From Grimontia kaedaensis (lineage in GTDB: Bacteria > Pseudomonadota > Gammaproteobacteria > Enterobacterales > Vibrionaceae): DNA of 64,000 bases. Below are positions 44,260-52,991 of the stretch, piece after piece; within the stretch, counting starts at the first letter, position 1; each line of letters begins with the position of its first letter. The notes beneath the pieces were generated by a model. That model searched no databases. It was not told where the DNA came from and worked only from the letters and a program-made list of their open reading frames with translations. The translations under genes and the position numbers were made by a program. Location: the NCBI RefSeq assembly GCF_023746615.1, contig NZ_CP082275.1, positions 2,666,001-2,730,000 of the forward strand. The letters are read 5' to 3'.

Positions 44260-45669
44260 ATGCTGAGATCCCGGTTCTTTTTCTTACTATTGGCAACGTT
44301 GTTAGTTGGGTGTGTCACGCCTCACCAACCTAGCCTTTTCAGCCAAAATGATGCGGTGTGCGAAAGTCACCTCTCTGCTTATTACAAGAATGTAGAACAT
44401 GAGCGTGATTTCAAACTGCCGTACCATAAGGATGACCGCTTTCCCCATCTAGCTTTCGATCGGTTCAGTACTTCCTTTGTCAATGAGCTAAGTGATGCGC
44501 CTGCCAAGGCGCAGTGGCTCGCTTACGTCGCACAGAGAGGAAAAAAACAGTTGGAGACGGCATTGACACTCGTTCCCATCAGCGCCGCTGAGAATAATCT
44601 GATGATGCAGTGTCAGGAACAACTGGTTGAGGAGAGCATTGAGAACCCGAAGTTCTGGAGTGAGTTAGAGAAACATCCTCCTACCGTGCCGACAGCTTAC
44701 GAACATTGGAAACGTGTATTAGGCGTTTATCCAGTCGCCAGCCTTGTCGCGGAAGGGCAGATTGAAGAGGAGCAGGAGCGCATAAAGGCGGATTTTGGTA
44801 GAACGCTCACACAACCTTTTCGTTATGGTGAACCCCCCTCACCTATGGCACAGCGTGAAGTTGCCAAAGTGCTATCAGAAGCGAGCAAATACTCATCCTT
44901 AAATTGGCCTTTGCTGACTGAATCTGAGTCTGCAGCACTACTTGATCGCTTTTCACCGTTCTTCTTGGTGGAGACCTTATCAGTGGACGATATTCCCGGT
45001 GCTTTGGCTTTTGAAAACCGGGTATTTATCGATACCCAAAAGCCTGTGCTCTATCGCGACGTGACCTATACGCGTTTTCATGGGAAAGTGTTGCCACAAC
45101 TCAACTATGCTTTGTGGTTTCCCGCAAGAACCGCCAAAAGTGCCTTGGACCCCTATGCTGGAGAGTTTGATGCGGTAAACATCCGTATTACGCTGGGTGA
45201 AGATGGCAAACCGCTCATTCTGGACTCCATTCACCAGTGTGGCTGTTATCACATGGTGTATGCATTGAGTCCAACACTTCGGTTTTTAGAGCGTAATGAT
45301 GAAAAACCAATCCAAAACTATCTATTCCCCAACACGGACGAGGGCCGTTTTGAAATCAGCCTCACGGCCGAAGAACACATGATAAACGCGGTTCATGTTA
45401 TCGATAACATCGCGCCAGATATCGAGCTCCAAGCAGGGGCAAGCGGTGAAACACTAGTACTCTCTGACAGTCAGGGAAACAAGCACACGCCTTTTGATGA
45501 GTATGGCATTTTAAATGAAAGCCTTCGCGGTGAGCGCTGGTTCCTGTGGCCATTTGGCGTGCGCTCACCCGGCGCAATGAGACAACACGGACAGCATGCC
45601 ATTGCCTTTATTGGAGAACGTCACTTTGATGATGCCTTCATCCTAGAAACCCTGTTAGATAGGCACTAA
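44260..45669 (+). CDS. Lipoprotein of unknown function
   Basis: This 469-residue protein has a lipoprotein signal peptide ending in LLVGC (C18). I do not recognise its family. The N-terminal half is helical; the C-terminal half contains DVTYTRFHGKVLPQLNYALW and, near residue 307, DAVNIRITLGEDGKP followed by HQCGCYHM, which reads like a beta-rich domain with a cysteine pair that could bind metal. It should be anchored in the outer membrane. It is transcribed alone with its own terminator, and a REP-like palindrome lies upstream. Confidence 0.75.
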   Translation: MLRSRFFFLLLATLLVGCVTPHQPSLFSQNDAVCESHLSAYYKNVEHERDFKLPYHKDDRFPHLAFDRFSTSFVNELSDAPAKAQWLAYVAQRGKKQLETALTLVPISAAENNLMMQCQEQLVEESIENPKFWSELEKHPPTVPTAYEHWKRVLGVYPVASLVAEGQIEEEQERIKADFGRTLTQPFRYGEPPSPMAQREVAKVLSEASKYSSLNWPLLTESESAALLDRFSPFFLVETLSVDDIPGALAFENRVFIDTQKPVLYRDVTYTRFHGKVLPQLNYALWFPARTAKSALDPYAGEFDAVNIRITLGEDGKPLILDSIHQCGCYHMVYALSPTLRFLERNDEKPIQNYLFPNTDEGRFEISLTAEEHMINAVHVIDNIAPDIELQAGASGETLVLSDSQGNKHTPFDEYGILNESLRGERWFLWPFGVRSPGAMRQHGQHAIAFIGERHFDDAFILETLLDRH

Positions 45670-45672
45670 CAA

Positions 45673-45704
45673 AAAAAGCGAGCTCAACGGCTCGCTTTTT
45701 CTCT
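45673..45704. terminator. Bidirectional terminator (lipoprotein / SlyD-like)
   Basis: AAAAAGCGAGC/GCTCGCTTTTT is perfect over 11 bp with the loop TCAACG. Confidence 0.92.
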
Positions 45705-45718
45705 TCACTTTTCAGTGA

Positions 45719-46177
45719 TTAGTGAACATGGCCGTGTTCGATTTCTTCGGCAGTTGCTTCACGCACTTCGCGGATAACACCTTCAAATTGGAGTACGACA
45801 CCCGCCAATGGATGGTTGCCGTCAATCGTCACTTCATCGCCTTCAATCGCGATAATAGTTACCTGAATGTTGCCCTGTGGACCCTGCGCGTTGAAGACCA
45901 TGCCCACATCCAGTTCATCAACACCCTGGAAAACGCCACGCTCAACCACTTGAATCAACGCTTCATTGCGCTGGCCATATGCGTCATCTGGTTGGATTTG
46001 AACAGAAAACTCTTCGCCCTCTGCACGACCAGCCAATGCTTTTTCCAGACCAGGAATAATGTTTCCTGCACCGTGAAGATACGCTAAAGGATCTTGGCCT
46101 TCCGAAGTATCAATCAGCTGTCCTTCTTCATCTTTTACGGTGTAGTCGATTTTTACGACTTTGTTGTCTTCAATCAT
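45719..46177 (-). CDS. SlyD-like FKBP-type peptidyl-prolyl isomerase
   Basis: This 152-residue FKBP isomerase has the SlyD layout: the FKBP half-barrel (KVVKIDYTVKDEEGQLIDTS, GNIIPGLEKALAGRAEGEEF), the insert-in-flap chaperone domain (about 75-120) and the second FKBP strand (VTIDGNHPLAGVVLQFEGVI). The long histidine- and cysteine-rich metal-binding tail of E. coli SlyD is missing; only EEIEHGHVH remains, so nickel delivery is unlikely. It resembles FkpB in length, but its sequence is SlyD-type. Confidence 0.9.
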   Translation of the reverse strand: MIEDNKVVKIDYTVKDEEGQLIDTSEGQDPLAYLHGAGNIIPGLEKALAGRAEGEEFSVQIQPDDAYGQRNEALIQVVERGVFQGVDELDVGMVFNAQGPQGNIQVTIIAIEGDEVTIDGNHPLAGVVLQFEGVIREVREATAEEIEHGHVH

Positions 46178-46335
46178 CTTGCCATCCTTTGTCGGCAGCG
46201 AATTTATGCTGATAACAGCGCACTCTCTGACTGTAACACAGTGTGCAATGCACTAAAAAAATCGGCCCAGTTGCAGCGTTTTGAATCCTAAAAACGTGAA
46301 CTTAGGCCAATATCATTGATTTTAGTCGCTGGGAT

Positions 46336-47073
46336 TTAACGCCACAGTGCCTTGATAGGGTAATCGCGGCCAAATCGATGCGCGATTTGTGCCTGAAGCA
46401 ACTCAGCTGTCGCAATGGCATCAGTCAACGCATTATGTCCCTGATAGAAAGGCAGGTTATAACGTCGACGGCTGTCAGCAAGACGGATAGATGTCAGTGG
46501 TTTTCTCAGTAAGCAAGACCAGAATTTCTGGGAAGGTTTGCGGTAATACCAGGATTCAATCTCCAGAGTATCGACCACCGGAAACAACAAGGTTTCACCA
46601 AGCCGACTTTTGACCGCTGCTTCAATAAAGTCGCGCTCAATACGGCGGTAATGCACCACCACGATCTTTCCTTCCAGAGAAGCCAATACCTCTTCCAGAA
46701 TGCGGCGTAAGTCCGGCGCATCACTCACGTCAGAGTGGGTAATGCCATGGAAAACCACGGAGTCATCTTCTAGCGGTCTTCTCGGCTTTACAATCCAATG
46801 CTTGGCTTCGCGGCAATGGATACGGTTAAGTGTAAACGGCACTAAACCGATGCTGACAATATCGTTTTTGCTGGGATCCAACCCGGTGGTTTCCAGATCA
46901 AGTGCGACGAACTCCACATCCGATACCGGAGTCTCCCCATCAACTACACCCGCCTCATAAAAACGCTTCAGAAGAGGCACCTTGGCTTTTTGCTTCAATC
47001 GCTCATTGAGCGTTGACCAATTAGGCCCCGCCTTGACGTCTTTTGTACCGTTTTTAGGTTCAAGAATTAACAC
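46336..47073 (-). CDS. DnaQ-like 3'-5' exonuclease
   Basis: This 245-residue DEDDh exonuclease has ExoI VALDLETTGLD, ExoII near VVVHYRRIERDFIEAAV, and ExoIII YQGHNALTDAIATAELL. It is similar to the proofreading subunit of DNA polymerase III but lacks the polymerase-binding tail and is encoded nine bases after a cNMP/CBS/DUF294 gene. This pairing recurs in vibrios and relatives, but the partner's role is unknown. Confidence 0.9.
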   Translation of the reverse strand: MLILEPKNGTKDVKAGPNWSTLNERLKQKAKVPLLKRFYEAGVVDGETPVSDVEFVALDLETTGLDPSKNDIVSIGLVPFTLNRIHCREAKHWIVKPRRPLEDDSVVFHGITHSDVSDAPDLRRILEEVLASLEGKIVVVHYRRIERDFIEAAVKSRLGETLLFPVVDTLEIESWYYRKPSQKFWSCLLRKPLTSIRLADSRRRYNLPFYQGHNALTDAIATAELLQAQIAHRFGRDYPIKALWR

Positions 47074-47082
47074 AGCGTTTCC

Positions 47083-48966
47083 CTAATTACTGCGGTTAGG
47101 CTGGTAACGATATTTCAGGAACTTCTGAGCGTTACTCATGATCTGGAATGCATCCTTGAGGTTGCGGCGCTCAAATTCAGACAGATTTTCCGGCTCAATA
47201 TTGTTATCCGGCTCAATTTCCTGTTCGACATCAATGGCCTGATGGCGAATTCGAACCATGGAAATGAATTCCATCGCATCGCGAATATCTTCACCACGCC
47301 CTTTTGGCAAAATACCCGCTTCGATAATGTCATCCAGACGCTCAAATGAGTTCTGGGAACGGGAGCCCACAGCCAACGCATGGACACGGATCAGGTCTGC
47401 CAATGGCGCAGTACCACGACGTTTCAGGTTCATTGAGTTCTTGTGGCGGCCATCCTGCTCCATCACAAAGCTTTTAAAGAAACCCAGTGGTGGCGTGCGG
47501 TTCAGAGCATTGCGAGCCATACAGGCCAAGAATCGATTGTTTCGTTTTGCACGGCGAGAAACGAAAGCCTTTAGCGTTTCCGCCCAGTTCGTCGCGCCGT
47601 AAACGCCATCCAGATCGAAGAAGATATTGCTGTTCAGTAATGACTGAGGGTTTGGCTGATCAATCCAGTCTGCGAACGTTTCTTCCCACTCGGCACGGGT
47701 CTTACGCCACTCCGGATTGGTCGCCATGATATTGCCGGTACAATAGCTGTAACCACATTGTGCAAGGCCATCACTCACGAACTTTGCCAAGTTTACGAAG
47801 TATTCTTCATGTTCCGCAGGATCGTATTTGTCATCCAGAATCAGTGCGTTGTCCTGATCGGTGACAATCAGTTGTTCGTCGCGCGCCATAGAACCAAGCG
47901 CGAGGAAACAATAACCCACAGGTGGTGGGCCATACTCTTCTTCATACAGTTCAAGAAGGCGTTGCTTGAAACTCCTGCCTATCACCGCCATTGCAGAACC
48001 AATCATATGTGAATTCGCGTCTTCCGAAACCATACGAGAGAAACAGGCTGGGACATCTTTCGACAACGCAGCCAGATCGTCGATGGTTTGCTGACGGAAA
48101 ATGCTGCTCACGATAACCAGGCTGCTTTGGGATTCATAACGAACGATATCCGATAGCGCGACCACGCCCACAGGCTGCTGATTTTTCATGATGGGTAAGT
48201 GATGTAGGTTGTTACGAAGCATGGTCAGCATGGCTTCGAACACATAGGCATTATGATCAAGCGTGATGATTTGCGGAGTCAGAATCTCGGTGATCGGCGT
48301 GTCATAGGCCAAACCTGGTGCAACTACGCGGGAGCGTAAATCGCGGTCGGTAATAATGCCGGCAATGCGTTCCTGATCGACGCCTTCATCGTCCTCTTCT
48401 AAAGTCATCACAAGTAATGAAGACACACCTTCATCTGTCATGACTTGTGCTGCATGCCGAACGGAAGACTCACAATCCACGGTCACAGGATCACGCAAAA
48501 TCAGGTTAGTGACTTTAGAGGTAGTGAGGTCGTTGCTGTCGCGATGGTTCTCCACCGCCTGACGCAAACGAGTGCCATCTTCCACTTCCATAAAGTCTGA
48601 GAAAGCTTCGTAACGTTCACTGAGATCATCAAAAACCGTATCGGGAATGAAATAGACCAGACTGTCTTCTATCGCTTTGGCCGGGAAACGAACTCGGCGA
48701 TTCATCATCAAACCCCATTGCCCAAAGGTTCCTCCTTCAGACAAACGGTTGAATAGCTCCCCTTTACGGCGATAAATTTCAACCACACCACTTCTGACAA
48801 TACACAGGTCCTGAATCGGCTGGCCGTATTCGTATATCTGGGTATCTGCACGGAAATAGGAGATTTCTACCTGCTTGGCGACTTCGTCCACTTCCTCTTC
48901 AGGCAGTTCATCAAACGGGGCATGTTGTTTGAGAAACGCTGCGATTTCTATTTGTTCCGCTTCCAT
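47083..48966 (-). CDS. cNMP-binding / CBS / DUF294 nucleotidyltransferase-like protein
   Basis: This 627-residue cytoplasmic protein has an N-terminal cyclic-nucleotide-binding-type domain (about 10-130, ending SLVYFIPDTVFDDL), two CBS domains (about 150-285), a nucleotidyltransferase-like DUF294 domain (ALGSMARDEQLIVTDQDNAL near residue 365, the GS...D.D pattern of GlnD-type enzymes), and a helical substrate-binding DUF294_C domain (about 470-620). It probably senses nucleotides and transfers a nucleotide to a target, perhaps the exonuclease encoded next to it. No direct evidence names the target. Confidence 0.9.
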   Translation of the reverse strand: MEAEQIEIAAFLKQHAPFDELPEEEVDEVAKQVEISYFRADTQIYEYGQPIQDLCIVRSGVVEIYRRKGELFNRLSEGGTFGQWGLMMNRRVRFPAKAIEDSLVYFIPDTVFDDLSERYEAFSDFMEVEDGTRLRQAVENHRDSNDLTTSKVTNLILRDPVTVDCESSVRHAAQVMTDEGVSSLLVMTLEEDDEGVDQERIAGIITDRDLRSRVVAPGLAYDTPITEILTPQIITLDHNAYVFEAMLTMLRNNLHHLPIMKNQQPVGVVALSDIVRYESQSSLVIVSSIFRQQTIDDLAALSKDVPACFSRMVSEDANSHMIGSAMAVIGRSFKQRLLELYEEEYGPPPVGYCFLALGSMARDEQLIVTDQDNALILDDKYDPAEHEEYFVNLAKFVSDGLAQCGYSYCTGNIMATNPEWRKTRAEWEETFADWIDQPNPQSLLNSNIFFDLDGVYGATNWAETLKAFVSRRAKRNNRFLACMARNALNRTPPLGFFKSFVMEQDGRHKNSMNLKRRGTAPLADLIRVHALAVGSRSQNSFERLDDIIEAGILPKGRGEDIRDAMEFISMVRIRHQAIDVEQEIEPDNNIEPENLSEFERRNLKDAFQIMSNAQKFLKYRYQPNRSN

Positions 48967-49026
48967 TACTTCTCAATCTCTCAGTGAGCGTTCTTATTCG
49001 AATCACTCTAACTACAAACCAGACAA

Positions 49027-49057
49027 AACGGGGCAGACGTTGAGTGTCTGCCCCGTT
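49027..49057 (-). terminator. Terminator of BCCT carrier 1
   Basis: AACGGGGCAGAC/GTCTGCCCCGTT is a perfect 12-bp stem with a 7-base loop; TTTTG follows on the minus strand. Confidence 0.9.
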
Positions 49058-49077
49058 TCAGTTAGCGATTGAATCAC

Positions 49078-50712
49078 CTAGCTTCTCGGTTCAGACATCA
49101 AGCCTTTGATGACCGAGACACAGGCAACCAACAATACTATGGTGAACGGAAATCCGGTTGAGACCGCCATCGCCTGTAATGCAACGAGACCGCCACCCAG
49201 CAGAAGCACAATGGCAACCAACCCTTCAAACGTACACCAGAAAACTCGCTGTGGTACAGGTGCATCTACCTTACCACCAGCAGCGATAGTATCGATAACC
49301 AGCGAACCGGAATCTGATGAGGTCACAAAGAAAACCACCACCAGAACGATACCGATAAATGATGTAATCGACGCCAATGGCAATGCATCCAGCATTGCGA
49401 ACAGCTGCAGCGGAAGCGCTGCTTCGGTGACTGCCGTATAGCCATCGTTCACCAGTTGGCTAATGGCAGTGCCGCCGAATGCGGTCATCCAAAGCACACA
49501 TGCCAGTGAAGGGATCAGCAGTACGCAGACGATAAATTCACGTACCGAGCGACCGCGTGAAACACGCGCAATAAACATACCAACGAATGGGGACCATGAA
49601 ATCCACCATGCCCAGTAGAATGCCGTCCAACCTTGCGAGAAGTTAGCGTCTTCCCGCCCAAACGGATTCGCCAGCGCAGGTAAATGTTCAACGTATGACG
49701 CGATATTGCCGAAGAAACCAGTGACAATAGCCAGCGTTGGGCCCATCACAATCACGAACAGAAGCAGCGCGATTGCCAGCATCATATTGATTTCAGACAA
49801 GCGCTTCACACCTGCATCCAGACCCGCCATGACAGACACCAACGCCAGTCCGGTAATGAAGATCACGAGGACAATTTCTGTGGTAGTACCCAGTGGAACA
49901 CCAAACAGGAAGTTAAGACCTGCCGCTGCCTGAGACGCACCAAAGCCAAGAGAAGTTGCTAAACCAAACAGAGTGGCCACCACGGCGAGTATATCAATGA
50001 CATGACCTACCCAGCCCCATACGCGCTCACCGAACAACGGATAGAACACAGAACGCATGGTCAGAGGCAAGCCTTTGTTAAATGAGAACAGCGCCAAGCC
50101 TAATGCCAGAATCGCGTAAATCGCCCAAGGGTGGAGGCCCCAGTGATAAATGGTGGCCGCCATCGCCAAATCTTTCGCGGCTGCCGCATCACCGGCTGCT
50201 GCTCCAAGCGGAGCCCAGTCAGTACGCACGCCATTTTCGACCGAAGTACCGCCAAATGCAGATGCATAGTGTGAAAGTGGCTCTGAGACACCGTAGAACA
50301 TCAGGCCAATGCCCATACCGGCGGCAAATAACATGGAGAACCAACCAGCATAGGTGTAATCCGGTGTTGCTTCTGTACCACCCAACCGCACTTTACCCAG
50401 AGGGCTGACCACAAGCACCAAACAGACAATCACGAAAATATCGCCTGCTGACAGGAAGAACCAATCCAGATTTGACGTCAACCAGCTTCGAATCTCACCA
50501 AAAACTGGGGCGACATCTTTTTGGAAAGCAAGAGTAACGAAGACAAATAGAACGACGGCAAGGCCGGAGATCAGGAAAACACGGTTGTGAATATCCAGGC
50601 CCAACGGCCCGATCTTCATGGCAATGTTGTCCTGCCCAACCTGATAATCTGTGTCTATGGGGTTGACGTCACCATCCGGTTTCATCAACTCTTCATGACT
50701 TTTATCGCTCAC
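49078..50712 (-). CDS. BCCT family betaine/choline/carnitine transporter, copy 1
   Basis: This 544-residue sodium- or proton-coupled carrier of the BCCT family has 12 hydrophobic helices. The family signature GWTAFYWAWWISWSPFVGMF and the substrate-side ATIYHWGLHPWAIYAILALG are present. Such proteins import glycine betaine and related osmolytes in salt stress. It has a near-identical N-terminus and very high similarity to the BCCT gene just upstream, so the pair arose by tandem duplication. The extended acidic N-terminus (about 35 residues) is shared by both. Substrate preference cannot be read from sequence. Confidence 0.94.
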   Translation of the reverse strand: MSDKSHEELMKPDGDVNPIDTDYQVGQDNIAMKIGPLGLDIHNRVFLISGLAVVLFVFVTLAFQKDVAPVFGEIRSWLTSNLDWFFLSAGDIFVIVCLVLVVSPLGKVRLGGTEATPDYTYAGWFSMLFAAGMGIGLMFYGVSEPLSHYASAFGGTSVENGVRTDWAPLGAAAGDAAAAKDLAMAATIYHWGLHPWAIYAILALGLALFSFNKGLPLTMRSVFYPLFGERVWGWVGHVIDILAVVATLFGLATSLGFGASQAAAGLNFLFGVPLGTTTEIVLVIFITGLALVSVMAGLDAGVKRLSEINMMLAIALLLFVIVMGPTLAIVTGFFGNIASYVEHLPALANPFGREDANFSQGWTAFYWAWWISWSPFVGMFIARVSRGRSVREFIVCVLLIPSLACVLWMTAFGGTAISQLVNDGYTAVTEAALPLQLFAMLDALPLASITSFIGIVLVVVFFVTSSDSGSLVIDTIAAGGKVDAPVPQRVFWCTFEGLVAIVLLLGGGLVALQAMAVSTGFPFTIVLLVACVSVIKGLMSEPRS

Positions 50713-51107
50713 AGTAAACTCCTTAATCCGTTTGGCGAGTTAAGCAGTCAATGGCGTTGAATATGCATGGTGGAATAACGGAAAACGAGGCTTTCTATCA
50801 TCAGGCATATTGAACGCTCACTAACTTAAGGTCTAATGACCTAAACACTCTAACATATCCTTAGTGTTCAATGCTTCAATAGTGAGAAATGAGTCGAATT
50901 AATCGCTGTAATTGCACAATAATTAGCCACAATATCGTGTTAATCAGGCAGACAGCCAACGCAAATAACCATTGAGCTCTAAACATTGGATTCGCGTACT
51001 AACCCTCTATTTCTATCCCTGCGTAAGGTGGGTGAATTACGCAAATGCGCCGCTCTGGATCCAGTTTCGGTCAATGTGTCAATTACGTTTTGTGTTTGGG
51101 ATTTTGC
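50713..51107. other. Intergenic region between the two BCCT genes
   Basis: This is the promoter region for BCCT carrier 1. AGGTC-TAAT-GACCT (50829-50842) is a short perfect hairpin. ATTGAAC (50809) and GTTCAAT (50866) are inverted half-sites resembling BetI half-operators, but they are 50 bases apart and so not a clear operator. Confidence 0.35.
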
Positions 51108-51142
51108 ATAAAAAAGAAAAATCCGGGCGCAAACCCGGATTT
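51108..51142 (-). terminator. Terminator of BCCT carrier 2
   Basis: AAATCCGGG/CCCGGATTT with the loop CGCAAA is followed on the minus strand by a T-rich run. Confidence 0.9.
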
Positions 51143-51152
51143 ATTTTTTAGC

Positions 51153-52784
51153 TTACTTGCGTGGCTCAGACATCAATCCCTTCACTAGGGAGAACGCACA
51201 CATCAGCAGTACGATACAGAATGGCAAGCCAGTCGACACAACCATTGCTTGTAGTGCACCAAGACCGCCGCCCAGCAACAGAGAAATCGCTACCAAACCA
51301 ACAAACGAACACCAGAAGATGCGTTGTGGAACTGGCGCATCTACCTTACCGCCAGCAGAAATGGTATCGATAACCAGTGAACCTGAGTCTGAAGAGGTGA
51401 CAAAGAACACCACAACCAGAATGATACCCAGCAGAGAGGTAATGCTCGACAAAGGCAGGCCATCCAACATGTTGAACAGTTGAAGCGGCAGATCCGCATC
51501 AACCACCGCGCGGTAGCCATCCTGAAGCTGCTCAATCGCTGTGGTACCAAATGCCGTCATCCAAAGCACACACACTGAGGTTGGGATCAGCAGTACACAG
51601 ATGATGAATTCACGAACGGTGCGACCACGCGAAACTCGAGCGATAAACATACCCACGAATGGGGACCAAGACATCCACCACGCCCAATAGAACGCAGTCC
51701 AGCCTTGTGAGTAGTTTGCATCTTCTCGGCCAAATGGATTCGACAGTGCTGGCAGGTTCTCAAAGTACGCCACCATGTTGGTACCGAGGTTGGTGAAGAT
51801 TGATAGGGTTGGACCCACTACAATCACAAACACCATCAGCAAGGTCGCCATCGCCATGTTGAACTCAGACAAACGCTTCACACCGGAGTCCAGACCCGCC
51901 ACTACCGACATCAGTGCCAAACCCGTGATACCAATGATCAGAATTACCTGAGTGGTAATTCCGCTTGGAATGTTGAACAGGAAATCCAGACCAGCTGCCG
52001 CCTGCGACGCACCAAAGCCCAGTGACGTAGCCAAACCAAATAGGGTTGCCACAACCGCAGTGATATCAATGATATGGCCCGGCCAACCCCAGATGCGTTC
52101 CCCAAAGATTGGATAGAACACGGAGCGGATGGTCAGCGGAAGACCTTTGTTGAATGAGAACAACGCCAGAGACAAAGCCAGCAGAGCGTAGATTGCCCAT
52201 GGGTGCAGGCCCCAGTGATAAATCGTCGCGGCCATACCCAGATCTTTTGCAGCAACCATGTCGCCCGCAGCACCACCCAATGGTGCCCAGTCAGTACGAA
52301 CGCCGTTTGCCTCAACCACACCGCTAAAAGAAGATGCATAGTGTGAAAGTGGTTCAGACACGCCATAGAACATCAGGCCGATCCCCATACCCGCAGCAAA
52401 CAGCATGGAGAACCAACCAACATAGGTGTAATCAGGCGTCGCTTCTGTGCCGCCGAGACGCACTCGTCCCAATGGGCTGAAAATAAGGATCAGGCAGAGA
52501 ATAACGAATAGGTTACCTGCGCCGATGAAAAACCAGTCCATCTGGGCAGTGAGGGTGTTGCGCATTTCGTTGAACAAAGGCCCAACAGAGTTACGAAACA
52601 GCAGAGTGACTAACACGAACAGTGCAATCATACCGCCTGAAACCCAAAATACGCGGTTATGGATATCAAGACCCAAAGGACCGATTTTCAGGGCGATATT
52701 ATCCTGACCTACTTGGTAGTCAGTATCGATAGGCGTCACCGCACCATCTGGTGACATTAATTCATCGTGGCTTTTATCACTCAC
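51153..52784 (-). CDS. BCCT family betaine/choline/carnitine transporter, copy 2
   Basis: This 543-residue carrier is the upstream paralogue of copy 1. The first 50 residues differ at only a few positions (DELMSPDGAVTP against EELMKPDGDVNP), and the signature GWTAFYWAWWMSWSPFVGMF is kept. Most changes lie in helices near the N-terminal third (residues 50-90) and in the loop around FSGVVEANG, which could tune substrate choice or osmotic activation. Each copy has its own promoter region and terminator, so they can be expressed separately. Confidence 0.94.
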   Translation of the reverse strand: MSDKSHDELMSPDGAVTPIDTDYQVGQDNIALKIGPLGLDIHNRVFWVSGGMIALFVLVTLLFRNSVGPLFNEMRNTLTAQMDWFFIGAGNLFVILCLILIFSPLGRVRLGGTEATPDYTYVGWFSMLFAAGMGIGLMFYGVSEPLSHYASSFSGVVEANGVRTDWAPLGGAAGDMVAAKDLGMAATIYHWGLHPWAIYALLALSLALFSFNKGLPLTIRSVFYPIFGERIWGWPGHIIDITAVVATLFGLATSLGFGASQAAAGLDFLFNIPSGITTQVILIIGITGLALMSVVAGLDSGVKRLSEFNMAMATLLMVFVIVVGPTLSIFTNLGTNMVAYFENLPALSNPFGREDANYSQGWTAFYWAWWMSWSPFVGMFIARVSRGRTVREFIICVLLIPTSVCVLWMTAFGTTAIEQLQDGYRAVVDADLPLQLFNMLDGLPLSSITSLLGIILVVVFFVTSSDSGSLVIDTISAGGKVDAPVPQRIFWCSFVGLVAISLLLGGGLGALQAMVVSTGLPFCIVLLMCAFSLVKGLMSEPRK

Positions 52785-52991
52785 AACGACAACTCCATTT
52801 TACATTCACAACATTCAGGCCAATTTGCCTGAATAAACGCAAACTATTACCGTTTACGTCAGTGAGGTAAAACAAAAATAACTTGTCGTATCAGCATGAT
52901 TTTTCGATATTAACACCCCAAGAAACACCCAAAGCATCACCCATTCATCATGCCAATTATTGAGATTTAAATATCAATATAAATTAACCAG

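Noticed and set aside
50809..50872. BetI operator before BCCT carrier 1
   Set aside because: ATTGAAC and GTTCAAT are inverted but about 50 bases apart, far more than a BetI palindrome.
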